Positions 28,801-37,555 of a stretch of 64,000 bases of DNA are shown one piece after another. Location of the stretch: the NCBI RefSeq assembly GCF_000743535.1, contig NZ_AVCJ01000001.1, forward strand, positions 310,001 to 374,000, written 5' to 3'. A program made the translations under genes and the position numbers. The stretch's first letter is position 1. Each line of letters starts with the position of its first letter. This DNA comes from Arenimonas donghaensis DSM 18148 = HO3-R19. Lineage in GTDB: Bacteria > Pseudomonadota > Gammaproteobacteria > Xanthomonadales > Xanthomonadaceae. The notes beneath the pieces are model-generated. The model ran no database searches. It was given only the letters and a program-made list of their open reading frames with translations, and had not been told where the DNA came from.

Positions 28801-29998
28801 CGATCGCCTCCGCAGGGTCCACCTTGAGGGCCATCCGGATGGCGATCAGGCTCGCCAGGGCGCAGATGACCAGAACCGAACCGAATCCCATCGCAGCGTC
28901 CACCGGCAAGAGCAGCACGTACTTCGGAAACAGCGGCGCAGCGAACGTGGCGGTGATCTTGCCGACCACGAAGCCAATCACGCCCAGCACCAGCGACTGC
29001 TGCATGATCATCCAGGCAATGGTGCTGTTCTTCGTTCCGATCAGTTTGAGCACGGCAATCTCGCGGATCTTGTCCATCGTCAGCGTGTAAATGATGAACG
29101 CCACGATCGCGGCACTGACGATGGCCAGGATCACGAGAAACATGCCGATCTGCTTAGCTGAGGTGGCAATGAGCTTGCCAATCAGGATCTTCTCCATGTC
29201 GAGACGGGTATAGGCTGTCAATCGCTTCCATTTCTCGATATCGCCTGCCACCTGGTCCGGGTCGACACCCGGGTCAAGCCGCACCAGGACGGCGTTGACG
29301 AAGTTGTTGGTTGCCTGCGAGGCGTTCACCGACTCGAGCAGATCAGGCACGCCGGGACGGTTGAAGGCAGGGTTCTCGGCGGTACGCCTACGGCTCTGGT
29401 GGATGGCGTCGTTGTCGCGCAGGAATTGCGACTCCTGGGCATCCTTGAGCGGGATGAACACCATCGGGTCGCCACTTGAGGACACCATGCGCCGGGTCAG
29501 GCCGACAACGGTGTATTGGTTACGCCGGATGGTGAGGCGGTCACCTAGGGCGAATCCGGTGGCCACGTCGGCCACGGCCTCGTAATGGCTCCTTGTGATC
29601 TGGCGACCGGCGATCAGGTACGGAGGCCAGCCGGCGCTCGTGCCGTTCCCCCCGGGGGCAATACCGACCACCATGGCGCGTACATCGGACTCGCCCTTGC
29701 GTACCTGCATTGTCAGGTAGGTGACGTTGGAGGCTTCCTCTACGCCTGGCATGGCCGACAGGGCCCGGTACATGTCGTCGTTAACGCTCGACGATTCCGC
29801 ATAAGGACCGAGTGTGCCCTGCTGGACCACCCACAGGTCGGCGCCGCTGTTGTCCAGGAGCGCCTTTCCGTCATCCACCATGCCCCGGTAAACGCCGGCC
29901 ATGACCAAGGTGACGCCGATCAGCAAGCCAAGGCCGATGCCGGTGAAGACGAACTTTCCCCACGAATGCAGGATGTCGCGGCCGGCCAGGCTGATCAC
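28793..29998 (-). CDS. ABC transporter permease (MacB/DevC-like, FtsX family)
   Basis: This 401-residue inner-membrane protein has an N-terminal helix (about residues 16-36), a large periplasmic MacB-type core domain (about 45-270), and three C-terminal helices with the FtsX motif (IREIAVLKLIGTKNSTIAWM). The four-helix layout is that of MacB, LolC/E and DevC, which do not pull substrates through the membrane but drive a periplasmic adaptor and TolC-type channel. It overlaps the adaptor gene by 4 bases and the ATPase gene by 8. The substrate is unknown; antibiotics, lipids, peptides or siderophores are handled by relatives. Confidence 0.92.
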   Translation of the reverse strand: MISLAGRDILHSWGKFVFTGIGLGLLIGVTLVMAGVYRGMVDDGKALLDNSGADLWVVQQGTLGPYAESSSVNDDMYRALSAMPGVEEASNVTYLTMQVRKGESDVRAMVVGIAPGGNGTSAGWPPYLIAGRQITRSHYEAVADVATGFALGDRLTIRRNQYTVVGLTRRMVSSSGDPMVFIPLKDAQESQFLRDNDAIHQSRRRTAENPAFNRPGVPDLLESVNASQATNNFVNAVLVRLDPGVDPDQVAGDIEKWKRLTAYTRLDMEKILIGKLIATSAKQIGMFLVILAIVSAAIVAFIIYTLTMDKIREIAVLKLIGTKNSTIAWMIMQQSLVLGVIGFVVGKITATFAAPLFPKYVLLLPVDAAMGFGSVLVICALASLIAIRMALKVDPAEAIGG

Positions 29999-31146
29999 GG
30001 AGCGGCTCCCGGCAGCGCCTCGACCTCGCGGATCCGGGTGCGGGCCGCCAGAGTGGTTTCGCTGTAAAGAACGACAACATCACCCACCTGCAGCCCGTCG
30101 TGGACCTGAACGTAGCCATGCAGGTCCGTCGGACCAGTGCGTACGGGGGTGAACTCGATATCGCCGTCGACCACCTTCCAGACGCCAATCGCGTGATCGA
30201 CCCGACGCAGCGCGGCCGAGGGGATGGCCAAGGCGGCCTTTCGCACCGGCAGGTGCACGGTCAGGTGGACGATCTCGCCCAGCGGCGGCAGCGGCTCGAC
30301 CTTTTCTGCGAAGGCGAGCTTCGCGACGGTTTCCTCGGTGACCGGGTCAGCCTTGGGCTCCACGCGGACCACCTCGCCGTTGAACAACTCGCCCTCGCGG
30401 GAGCGCAACTCGATGACGGCCGGCAGGCCTGCAGCCAGCCCGTGGGCGCTGACCTGGTCGAAGCGCGCATTGAGCCAGACCTCGCCCGGCTCGATAACCT
30501 CGATCACCGGCTGGCCGGCGACGACCGTCGTTCCGGGGTCGGCCGTGCGGGCGGCGACGATGCCATTGACCGGGGCTCGCAGGACCAGGCTGTCGCGCTG
30601 GCTCTCGGCCGCCCGGACGTCGGCGCGGGTGCGGGCGATCTCCTTGTGCCCGGCGTTTAGCGCCGACTCTGCAATCCGCAGCTCCTGCCGCTTGGTGATG
30701 ATCTGCTCCTCGCTGACCACCTGCGCGGTGAAGAGCTTTTCGTAGCGTTCGGCCTGCGACGCCGCGAACGCATGCCGCGCCTCGAGCTCGGAGAGGGTCG
30801 CCTCGGCCCTCTCGGCGGCAGCGCGCAGCGCGTCCAGGCGCTGCTCAAGATCCACCGGGTCCAGCTCAGCCAGCACCTGCCCAGCTTCCACCGTATCGCC
30901 CGGTTGCACATCGACCAGCAGCAAGCGGCCGGGGGTGATTGGGCCCACGCGGTGGGTGTACCGTGCGTCGACCGTACCGACGCCGGCGATCTGCGGTTTG
31001 AGCTCGCGCATGGTCACCGAGGCCGTCGTCACCGAAACTGGAGCCATGGGGCCGGATCGGACCACGACGTAAATGAACAGGACGACGATGGGAATCGCCA
31101 CCGCGATCAGGCCCAAGGTGCGTCGGGACACAGCGGTGAGTTTCAT
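29995..31146 (-). CDS. Periplasmic adaptor of the HlyD/MacA/DevB type
   Basis: This 383-residue adaptor has an N-terminal membrane anchor (about residues 10-30; LGLIAVAIPIVVLFIYVVV). It then has a biotinyl-lipoyl-like half (GRLLLVDVQPGDTVEAGQVL), a long helical hairpin (about 95-185), a second lipoyl half (LRAPVNGIVAARTADPGTTV) and beta-barrel domains. It would join the ABC permease to the NodT-type channel. The start overlaps the TetR gene end (ATGA), so regulator and pump are transcribed together and the regulator probably autoregulates the operon. Confidence 0.92.
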   Translation of the reverse strand: MKLTAVSRRTLGLIAVAIPIVVLFIYVVVRSGPMAPVSVTTASVTMRELKPQIAGVGTVDARYTHRVGPITPGRLLLVDVQPGDTVEAGQVLAELDPVDLEQRLDALRAAAERAEATLSELEARHAFAASQAERYEKLFTAQVVSEEQIITKRQELRIAESALNAGHKEIARTRADVRAAESQRDSLVLRAPVNGIVAARTADPGTTVVAGQPVIEVIEPGEVWLNARFDQVSAHGLAAGLPAVIELRSREGELFNGEVVRVEPKADPVTEETVAKLAFAEKVEPLPPLGEIVHLTVHLPVRKAALAIPSAALRRVDHAIGVWKVVDGDIEFTPVRTGPTDLHGYVQVHDGLQVGDVVVLYSETTLAARTRIREVEALPGAAP

Positions 31147-31751
31147 CGCTTTGCCTCCAGGCCGCGGCGGTATATCGCAAAGACCTTGGGCGCCTCGGCT
31201 TTGAGCACCTTCGGGTCACCTGCCAGCATCGATTGCATGACGATCCCCTGGATCAGGCCGATGAACAGGATCGACGCCGTGTCCGGGTCCGTTTCCGGGG
31301 CGATCTCGCCCAGGGCGATGCCGTGCTGGACCTGCACCCGCAGGCGATCGGCATAGCGCGCCATCAAGGTCCGCGCCATTTCCTTGGCCGGGCTGGACTC
31401 CTTGCGCTGTAGCTCGCTGAACATCATCCGGGGAATGCCGGGGTGCTCGGACACGAACTCAATGTGGCTCAGGAACATGGCCTCCATGGCCGCCAGTGGC
31501 GACTCGACGCCAGCTGCGGCGCGCTCGATTCGATGCAGGAGCCGGGTTGTCACCCACTCCATGACGGCCTGCCAAATGGCGTCCTTGGTTGGGAAATGGC
31601 GGAACAGGGCACCCTGGGTCAGCTTCATGTGCTTGGCGATGGCTGAGGTGGTGATTTCGGCAGGGTTGCTCTCGCCCGCCAGCGCCACGACGGCTTCAAC
31701 CGTGACAGCGCGGCGCTCGTCGGCGGGCAGATGCTTGGGATGCGTGCTCAC
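31143..31751 (-). CDS. TetR-family regulator of the exporter operon
   Basis: A GTG at 31751 is preferred because a GGAG site lies 7 bases upstream. Longer starts are possible but add a sequence outside the TetR fold and would cover the operator. The 202-residue product has the TetR HTH (residues 13-60; ITTSAIAKHMKLTQGALFRHF) and a helical ligand-binding C-domain. It is first in the leftward operon, and an inverted repeat (31774-31787) just upstream could be its operator. It probably represses the exporter until a substrate-like ligand binds. Confidence 0.87.
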   Translation of the reverse strand: MSTHPKHLPADERRAVTVEAVVALAGESNPAEITTSAIAKHMKLTQGALFRHFPTKDAIWQAVMEWVTTRLLHRIERAAAGVESPLAAMEAMFLSHIEFVSEHPGIPRMMFSELQRKESSPAKEMARTLMARYADRLRVQVQHGIALGEIAPETDPDTASILFIGLIQGIVMQSMLAGDPKVLKAEAPKVFAIYRRGLEAKR

Positions 31752-31773
31752 AGGTCGCTCCGTGATATGTGCG

Positions 31774-31787
31774 AGTGAGTGCTTACT
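31774..31787. promoter_or_regulatory. Putative TetR operator before the exporter operon
   Basis: AGTGAG-TG-CTTACT is an inverted repeat with one mismatch in six, centred about 30 bases upstream of the tetR GTG start. Related sequences recur on the other side of this gap (31993-32026). Confidence 0.45.
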
Positions 31788-31992
31788 ATCTTTATTCAGA
31801 TGGCAGCCGTCAAGCCCCCTCACACATCCCAGTCATGACAGTCGGCTTCGGTTCAGGCATCTCGTCTGCTGCACTGAGTCCTCGACCCCCTTAACCCTTT
31901 ATTTATAGGCATCTAAACAGGGAGATGGGTCCCGCAGTTCGGCGACAGATCCAGGCACCGGACCATCGGACCTACTGCTCAACTTGCCATCG

Positions 31993-32026
31993 GTGCACTT
32001 ACGAAATAAGGTAGTGCCCACTTACT
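31993..32026. promoter_or_regulatory. Second cluster of TetR-like half sites
   Basis: GTGCACTTAC (31993-32002) and AGTGCCCACTTACT (32013-32026) share the CTTAC half-site with the operator at 31774-31787; AGTG-CC-CACT is itself a perfect short palindrome. They sit between the divergent operons and might let the same TetR protein act on the rightward MBL-fold gene. The rest of the 430-base gap (31752-32181) shows no gene; part of it is Arg/Pro-coding-like GC-rich DNA without family likeness. Confidence 0.3.
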
Positions 32027-32181
32027 TTGCTCGACGGGACGCCCCCGCCGCCGCGGCCCACCACCGGCGCGCACGCAGGCCCCTCCCCTCCCGGCCTAGC
32101 CGCGGGCGGAGGCGAGCCACCCCACCAGACGCTGCGATCTCCCGTGATCCCAGGCAGCGCTCGCCGAAGAAGGTCCCCCAC

Positions 32182-33594
32182 GTGAAGATTCATTTTGTCG
32201 GCGCCGCCCGCGAAGTCACGGGCTCCTGCTACCTCATCGAAACCGGGCAGGTTCGCTTCCTGGTCGATTGCGGCATGGTTCAGGGCGGGCGCGAGGCAGC
32301 GGCGCGAAACCACGCCCCCTTCCCCTTCGATCCCGCCTCCATCGATTTCGTCCTGCTCACCCATGCCCACATCGACCACAGCGGCCTGCTGCCCAAGCTC
32401 ACGCGTCACGGATTCCAGGGGCCGGTCCATACGGTATCGGCCACGCGCGACCTGTTGGAGGTGATGCTGCGCGACAGCGCCCACATACAGGAGTTCGATG
32501 CCGAGCGCGCAGCCCGCCGGCGTGCCAAGCAGCGCAAGCCGTCTCGATCGGAAGAAGCTGTCATCTACGGGATGGCGGATGCCGAACAGGCGCTCCGGCA
32601 GGTGCGACCCACGCCCTACGACCAGCGCGTGGAACCGCATCCGCAGGTGATGTGCATTTTCCGCGACGCTGGCCACATCCTCGGCTCGGCCATCATCGAA
32701 GTCTGGGTCTCAGAGGGCGGGCGCACCACCAAGATCGTCTTCAGCGGCGACCTTGGCCAGCCGGGGCGTCCGATCCTGCGTGATCCGACGCCGATCGAGG
32801 ACGCCGACCTCCTGTTCATCGAATCGACCTACGGCGACCGGTCTCACAAAGACCAGGAGGCCACGCGCGGTGAGCTTGCCGGCATCGTCGAACAGACCCT
32901 TGCCGGCGGCAACGTCATCATCCCGGCATTCGCCGTGGGTCGCACCCAGGAAGTCATCTACCACCTGCACCGATTGACCCGCGAGGGACGCATCGCCCCC
33001 CAAAACATCGTCGTGGACTCGCCCATGGCAACGCAGGCAACCCGCATCACGCAGAAGCACGCGGCGCTCTTCGATGAAGCTGCCCGGGAGCTCGTGCAGT
33101 GGAAGGAGGCCGGCACCGGGCTGCCGCGCCTGCGATTTGCGGAGACCGCCCAGGAGTCGATGGCCCTGAACAACGTCCGTTCGGGCCTGATCATCATTTC
33201 GGCCAGCGGCATGTGCGACGCCGGGCGAATCCGCCATCACCTCTTCCATAACCTCAGCCGGCGTTCGTGTGCGGTTCTCATCACCGGTTACCAGGCTCGC
33301 GGCACGCTTGGGCGCCGCCTCGTCGAGGGCCAGCAAACGGTTCGCTTGCTCGGCCAGGATGTCCGCGTGCGCGCCAAAATCCACACCGTGGGTGGACTGT
33401 CCGCCCACGCGGACCGCGAAGCCTTGCTCGGCTGGGCAGAGGGCTTCCGCAAGCCACCCCGACAGGTGTTCGTCATCCACGGCGAAGACACGTCGGCTCA
33501 GGCGCTAGCCAACGCGCTGGCCAACCGGCCCGGCTGGACGGTATCCGTTCCCCGCGTGGGTGATGTCTATGAACTGCCGGAGGCCATCGCATGA
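32182..33594 (+). CDS. MBL-fold beta-CASP RNA-processing exonuclease-like protein
   Basis: A GTG at 32182, 8 bases after AAGAAGG, gives the family start VKIHFVGAAREVTGSCYLIE; longer frames add an Arg/Pro-rich extension. The 470-residue product has the metallo-beta-lactamase motif HAHIDH (His61-His66), GHILGSA, FSGDLG, the beta-CASP region with SASGMCDAGRI, and the C-terminal RMMBL part with HTVGGLSAHAD and VIHGE. These are features of CPSF73-like bacterial ribonucleases that use two zinc ions to cleave RNA. It overlaps the LOG gene by 4 bases and probably shares its transcript. Confidence 0.92.
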   Translation: MKIHFVGAAREVTGSCYLIETGQVRFLVDCGMVQGGREAAARNHAPFPFDPASIDFVLLTHAHIDHSGLLPKLTRHGFQGPVHTVSATRDLLEVMLRDSAHIQEFDAERAARRRAKQRKPSRSEEAVIYGMADAEQALRQVRPTPYDQRVEPHPQVMCIFRDAGHILGSAIIEVWVSEGGRTTKIVFSGDLGQPGRPILRDPTPIEDADLLFIESTYGDRSHKDQEATRGELAGIVEQTLAGGNVIIPAFAVGRTQEVIYHLHRLTREGRIAPQNIVVDSPMATQATRITQKHAALFDEAARELVQWKEAGTGLPRLRFAETAQESMALNNVRSGLIIISASGMCDAGRIRHHLFHNLSRRSCAVLITGYQARGTLGRRLVEGQQTVRLLGQDVRVRAKIHTVGGLSAHADREALLGWAEGFRKPPRQVFVIHGEDTSAQALANALANRPGWTVSVPRVGDVYELPEAIA

Positions 33595-34484
33595 GCGCCG
33601 CAAACGACGAAGCCCTACTCCCGACAGAGGGGACGGCCGAGCAGATTGCCAGCGCCAGCGCCTATCGCCTGGCCCACGAGGACGCGGAGCTGTTGTCGTC
33701 GGATGACTTGCGCCCCCTCCGCCTGCAGCTCGAGTTCCTCAAGCCGGAGCGCGCCTTGCGGGCAGCCGGCATCCAATCGACGATCGTGGTCTTCGGAGGC
33801 GCCCGGATCTTGTCGCTCGAGGTCGCCGCTGCCCAGCTTGACGCGGTTCATGCCCGGGATCGGGAAGAACCAGGGCGTCCGAACTCGCACAAGGAGATGA
33901 TAGCTGCCCGCCGAGCAGTGAAGTACTCGCGCTACTACCTCGAGGCGCAGCGATTTGCCTCACTCGTCTCGGGCCGCTTCCAGCATGAAGGCCGCAGAGA
34001 GTTCGTGGTGGTCACCGGGGGTGGACCGGGCATCATGGAGGCGGCCAACCGCGGGGCATACCAGGTCGGTGCGCGCTCGGTGGGGCTCAACGTCACCTTG
34101 CCACATGAGCAGCAGCCAAATCCGTATATCACCCCGGAACTGGCCTTTCGATTCCACTATTTCTCGCTGCGAAAGATGCACTTCCTGCTGCGGGCCAAGG
34201 CGCTGGTAGCGTTCCCCGGAGGCTTCGGCACACTCGATGAACTCTTCGAGGTACTGACCCTCGTGCAGACTGGAAAGGTACCCAGGGTGCCCGTCATCCT
34301 GGTCGGCTCGGCATTCTGGAAGTGCCTGATCGACTTCGACTTTCTGTGCGAGGAAGGGCTGGTCTCCCCTGGGGACCTGAAACTGTTTTCATACGCAGAA
34401 TCTGCAGAGGACATCGTCCGGCAGCTCGAGGCCTTTTATGGTGGGCGCGTGCCTGATGCCAGCTTCCCGGAGTGGACGCCATGA
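33591..34484 (+). CDS. LOG-family (Rossmann-fold, PGGxGT) protein
   Basis: This 297-residue cytoplasmic protein contains GGGPGIMEAANRGAY and PGGFGTLDELFE, the two diagnostic motifs of LOG proteins. Known members release cytokinin free bases from nucleoside 5'-monophosphates or cleave other nucleoside monophosphates. The N-terminal 70 residues are an extension beyond the short plant-type LOG core, as in the longer TIGR00730-type bacterial proteins. It overlaps the RNase-like gene upstream and the lpxR-like gene downstream. Coupling to an RNase makes a nucleotide-salvage role plausible, but that is inference. Confidence 0.9.
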   Translation: MSAANDEALLPTEGTAEQIASASAYRLAHEDAELLSSDDLRPLRLQLEFLKPERALRAAGIQSTIVVFGGARILSLEVAAAQLDAVHARDREEPGRPNSHKEMIAARRAVKYSRYYLEAQRFASLVSGRFQHEGRREFVVVTGGGPGIMEAANRGAYQVGARSVGLNVTLPHEQQPNPYITPELAFRFHYFSLRKMHFLLRAKALVAFPGGFGTLDELFEVLTLVQTGKVPRVPVILVGSAFWKCLIDFDFLCEEGLVSPGDLKLFSYAESAEDIVRQLEAFYGGRVPDASFPEWTP

Positions 34485-35644
34485 GCGGCCGAACCCCGAG
34501 CCCGCTGGGGCTGCGCTTATCCCTGGGATCAGTGCGAATGGCGGTGGGCGCAGTCGCGCTGGTTGGAGCTACCATCAGCGCGTCCACCGCCCAGGCCACA
34601 GGTTCGTGTGAGTCGGGCACCGGCTTTGAGCTTCGGGGCGGAACGTTACGCCTGGAGAACGATCTGTTTTCCGGGACAGATCAAAACTACACGAACGGCG
34701 TATCGGCCACCCTGGTCTCGAAGGACCGCAGGCCGGGCATGTCCCGAGATTGCTTGCCCGGGTTGTTGCGAGCCCAGGCCCGGCTCATAGATGCTTTCAA
34801 CCCCGAGTTTTGGGCAGGCGATCCAACGACAACGCGCGAGAATGTCGTGGTGAAGTTCGGACAGTCGATGTACACCCCTGAAGATTACGCGCGGACCGAC
34901 CTGATCGAGAACGACCGCCCCTATGCGGGACTGCTTTATGTAGGCTCGTCGTGGAACCGACGTCGCCCGCTACCAACGCCGGGACGCGAAGTCCTCGACA
35001 CGCGTGAGGTTACCTTCGGCGTGATTGGACCGCTTTCGCTCGCAGAACGGTCGCAGAACCTCGTACACGACCTCATTGGCGAGGACACCTTCCAAGGCTG
35101 GGAACATCAACTGGGGAACGAGCCGGCCTTCCAGGTCGCTGCGGACCGCCAGGCGCGGTACCGAAGCAATCATTTTGGTCAGGCTGGCGCATGGACCGTG
35201 GACCAGATCACTACCCGAGGGTTACGCCTCGGCAACATTGAGACGTCGGCAACCCTGAGTTGGGAGGGTCGCTTCGGCTGGAACCTGCCAGACGATTTCG
35301 GCACCTACCCGATCCGTCCGGGCGCCGAGAACCGCTCGCCCATGGCGGCCGGGCATGCCCAGCGTCCAAATCTCGCCACCTTTCTGGGCGGCCACTTCTT
35401 CGTCATGCTGGAGGCCAAGGCAGTTGGGTATGACTTCTCCTTGGATGGGAACCTGTTCGAAGACAGTCACTCGGTGAGCCGCCGCCTCTTGGTCGGACAG
35501 GCCGCAATTGGCTTCGCGCTGCACGGCTCACTCCTCGGGCGGCGAACGAAATTTGCGGTCATGCGCGTTTTCAAGACCCGAGAGTTTGATGAGCAGGAAT
35601 CACGCCATGCCTACGGCTCGATTGCACTGAGCGTGGACCTCTAG
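34481..35644 (+). CDS. lpxR: LpxR-like outer-membrane lipid A deacylase
   Basis: The ATG at 34481 overlaps the LOG stop (ATGA). An alternative ATG lies three codons upstream. The 387-residue product has a signal peptide to about residue 40 (ISASTAQAT). The LpxR family pattern follows: LRLENDLFSGTDQNYTNGV with the Asn-Asp active-site pair, IENDRPYAGLLYVG, and GWEHQLGNEPAFQ with a conserved His. A set of amphipathic strands ends in a C-terminal Leu. LpxR is a 12-stranded outer-membrane barrel that removes the 3'-acyloxyacyl group of lipid A. This member is typical in length. Nothing else for lipid A is in this operon. Confidence 0.9.
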   Translation: MSGRTPSPLGLRLSLGSVRMAVGAVALVGATISASTAQATGSCESGTGFELRGGTLRLENDLFSGTDQNYTNGVSATLVSKDRRPGMSRDCLPGLLRAQARLIDAFNPEFWAGDPTTTRENVVVKFGQSMYTPEDYARTDLIENDRPYAGLLYVGSSWNRRRPLPTPGREVLDTREVTFGVIGPLSLAERSQNLVHDLIGEDTFQGWEHQLGNEPAFQVAADRQARYRSNHFGQAGAWTVDQITTRGLRLGNIETSATLSWEGRFGWNLPDDFGTYPIRPGAENRSPMAAGHAQRPNLATFLGGHFFVMLEAKAVGYDFSLDGNLFEDSHSVSRRLLVGQAAIGFALHGSLLGRRTKFAVMRVFKTREFDEQESRHAYGSIALSVDL

Positions 35645-35841
35645 TGCCGGCTCGGCGCCACACCTACCTGAATCGCCCCTGGTCTTCTAGACATCTCCAA
35701 GCCCGACTTTACGGCAATCAGGGAGGTGGGCATAAGCTCGAAGCGGCCCACCGGACCCGCCGGTCAAGTGTCCAGTAAAGGCTGGGAACTCCAGAACTTC
35801 ACTTCGCAACATCCGCCGGATCTCGTCCACATTGTGTCGCG

Positions 35842-36339
35842 TCACCAAGATCCATCCTGGAGCTCAATCGCCAGTTTTCGGAGCCCGTCACTGACGGCAC
35901 GCGCCTGTGCTGGGTCGAGGAGCTCCAGGACCTGTCTCGCGTCCTCGAACCGATCGCGAATGATCGGATCGACCCGTTTAGCTCCGGCCGGCGTCAGTCG
36001 GACGATTGTTCCCCGCCGGTCGGTTGGCTCGGGCCGCCGCTCGACCAGACCGGCCTCCTCCAGGCGGTCGATGCGATGGGTCATCGCACCGGACGAAAGG
36101 AGCATCTCGCGTTGCAGCTGCTTCGGTGACAGCCCGTCGGGGCCGTTGCGCCGCAGCGTGGCGAGCATGTCGAATTCCCAAACGGACAGTCCGTGCGCGG
36201 CCAGGACCTTGGCCAGCCGCTCTGATAAAAGTGCGTTCACGCGCATGATGCGAACGACCAGCGCCATCGGGGCGGCGTCGAGCTCCGGGCGGGCTTCACT
36301 CCACTGCGTAACCAGGTGCTCGGCAAAGTCGCGACTCAT
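35842..36339 (-). CDS. MarR-family transcriptional regulator
   Basis: This 165-residue protein has the MarR winged-helix layout: a dimerisation helix, then VWEFDMLATLRRNGP, LSPKQLQREMLLSSGAMTHR as the recognition region, the wing ERRPEPTDRRGTIVRLTPAG, and closing helices. Such proteins repress genes and are released by phenolic or oxidising ligands. It is the second gene of a leftward pair; its ATG overlaps the NTF2-like gene's stop. The 197 bases between this gene and lpxR on the other side contain no recognisable gene. Confidence 0.9.
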   Translation of the reverse strand: MSRDFAEHLVTQWSEARPELDAAPMALVVRIMRVNALLSERLAKVLAAHGLSVWEFDMLATLRRNGPDGLSPKQLQREMLLSSGAMTHRIDRLEEAGLVERRPEPTDRRGTIVRLTPAGAKRVDPIIRDRFEDARQVLELLDPAQARAVSDGLRKLAIELQDGSW

Positions 36340-36797
36340 GAAGCAATAGTTCCTAGGTGGGCGCGGTAGGCCTCTAGACCGCTGCGCTCAACCCAACATT
36401 CGGCCAGCCTGCCGTCCCGCACCCGCCATATCGCGATGCCGGTGAATTCGATGTTCCGCTGGTCATCGGGGAGTCCGAAGATCCCGCGGTTCCTGCCTCG
36501 GCAGATCCAGCGCGACACGACGCGTTCACCGCTCGCGTCGGAGAAAACCTCGAGCACTTCGTTATTCGCAGCTTCCAACAGGCCATGGAAGCGACGCACC
36601 CACGCCTTGAAATTCTCGCGACCGCGAACGACGGTCCCTGCCGAAGTGATCACGTAGTCCTCTGCCATGAGCTGGTCGATGGCATCGAGATCGGCCGGGG
36701 CCCGCCAAACGCGCTCCAGGAATTCCCGGGCCAGTCGCACCGCTTCGCCCGGGGATCCTTGCCCGGACCCGGCCAGGGTCGCTGGGGTACTGGTCAT
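36336..36797 (-). CDS. NTF2-like (SnoaL/ester-cyclase type) protein
   Basis: The ATG at 36797 gives a 153-residue cytoplasmic protein that fits the family; upstream in-frame codons run through the promoter region of the divergent tetR gene. Motifs include AREFLERVWRAPADLDAIDQ, LMAEDYVITSAGTVVRGREN, FKAWVRRFHG and IAIWRVRDGRLAECWVERS, which together define a polyketide-cyclase/ester-cyclase-like NTF2 fold. These proteins bind or rearrange small molecules; the substrate is unknown. It is coupled to the MarR gene by ATGA overlap and divergent from a TetR/hydrolase pair. Confidence 0.85.
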   Translation of the reverse strand: MTSTPATLAGSGQGSPGEAVRLAREFLERVWRAPADLDAIDQLMAEDYVITSAGTVVRGRENFKAWVRRFHGLLEAANNEVLEVFSDASGERVVSRWICRGRNRGIFGLPDDQRNIEFTGIAIWRVRDGRLAECWVERSGLEAYRAHLGTIAS

Positions 36798-36902
36798 GTG
36801 AATCGGCCTCCTTACTGCGCCGGCGACCTGGTCTTCATCAGTCTCTTCATAAAGTGTCTCGATATCAAGATAAAAAGGCGAGGCCTGGGAGCACTTGCAT
36901 AG

Positions 36903-36916
36903 CACGACCGTTCGTG
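36903..36916. promoter_or_regulatory. Palindromic operator between divergent NTF2/marR and tetR/hydrolase genes
   Basis: CACGA-CCGT-TCGTG is a perfect 5-bp inverted repeat with a 4-base spacer, 14 bases upstream of the tetR start. Size and placement suit a TetR dimer, so it is probably the autoregulatory site and may affect the leftward genes too. Confidence 0.5.
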
Positions 36917-36930
36917 TTTTGATTGGCCAC

Positions 36931-37533
36931 ATGAGCCCCTCCCCCAGCAAAGGCGACCACACCCGCAACCGCCTCGTCGAGGCCGGTGCAGCGATTGCCC
37001 GCATCGAAGGCCTCGACGGCCTGACCATCGGCAACCTCGCGGCCGCTGCCGGCATGTCGAAAAGCGGGGTCTTCGCGCATTTCGGCTCACGCGAAGACTT
37101 GCAGCTGGACATCCTTGAACGGGCCTCGGAGGCGTTTGCCGATCAGGTATTCCGCCCGGCCTTTCGCGAGCGCCGTGGCCTGCCCCGCTTCCGGGCTGTC
37201 TTTCGCCAGTGGCTCGCCTTCCTCGGCGGCATGGGTGACGCCGGCGGCTGCATCCTGATGGCCGCCGCCAGCGAGTTCGACGACAAGCCGGGGCCCGTCC
37301 GCGAGCGGGTCCAGGCCAACCAGCGGCAGATGCGCGGGGAGATCGAACGTTGCGTGCAGATGGCCGTGGATGCCGGCGAATTGCGCGCCGACAGCGACGT
37401 CGCCCAGATCGCCTTTGAAACCTTTGCCCTGGTTCTGGGCAGTCACCATGACCTGCGCCTGTTCGGGGCCGATGAGGTCATTCCCCGCGCCGAGCGGGCC
37501 TTCGACGCGCTCCTGCAGCGCCACTATCCCTAG
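36931..37533 (+). CDS. TetR-family regulator upstream of an alpha/beta hydrolase
   Basis: The ATG at 36931 gives a 200-residue protein; an earlier start would cover the palindromic operator. The TetR HTH spans about residues 11-55 (LTIGNLAAAAGMSKSGVFAHFGSREDL). The helical C-domain resembles the group with MGDAGGCILMAAASEFDD. It probably represses its own gene and the hydrolase 22 bases downstream. The ligand is unknown. Confidence 0.9.
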   Translation: MSPSPSKGDHTRNRLVEAGAAIARIEGLDGLTIGNLAAAAGMSKSGVFAHFGSREDLQLDILERASEAFADQVFRPAFRERRGLPRFRAVFRQWLAFLGGMGDAGGCILMAAASEFDDKPGPVRERVQANQRQMRGEIERCVQMAVDAGELRADSDVAQIAFETFALVLGSHHDLRLFGADEVIPRAERAFDALLQRHYP

Positions 37534-37555
37534 CTGATTTCCCTGGAAGCACACC

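Noticed and set aside
31984-32181. N-terminal extension of the MBL-fold protein
   Set aside because: Arg/Pro/Ala-rich and outside the family; the GTG at 32182 has a good ribosome-binding site.
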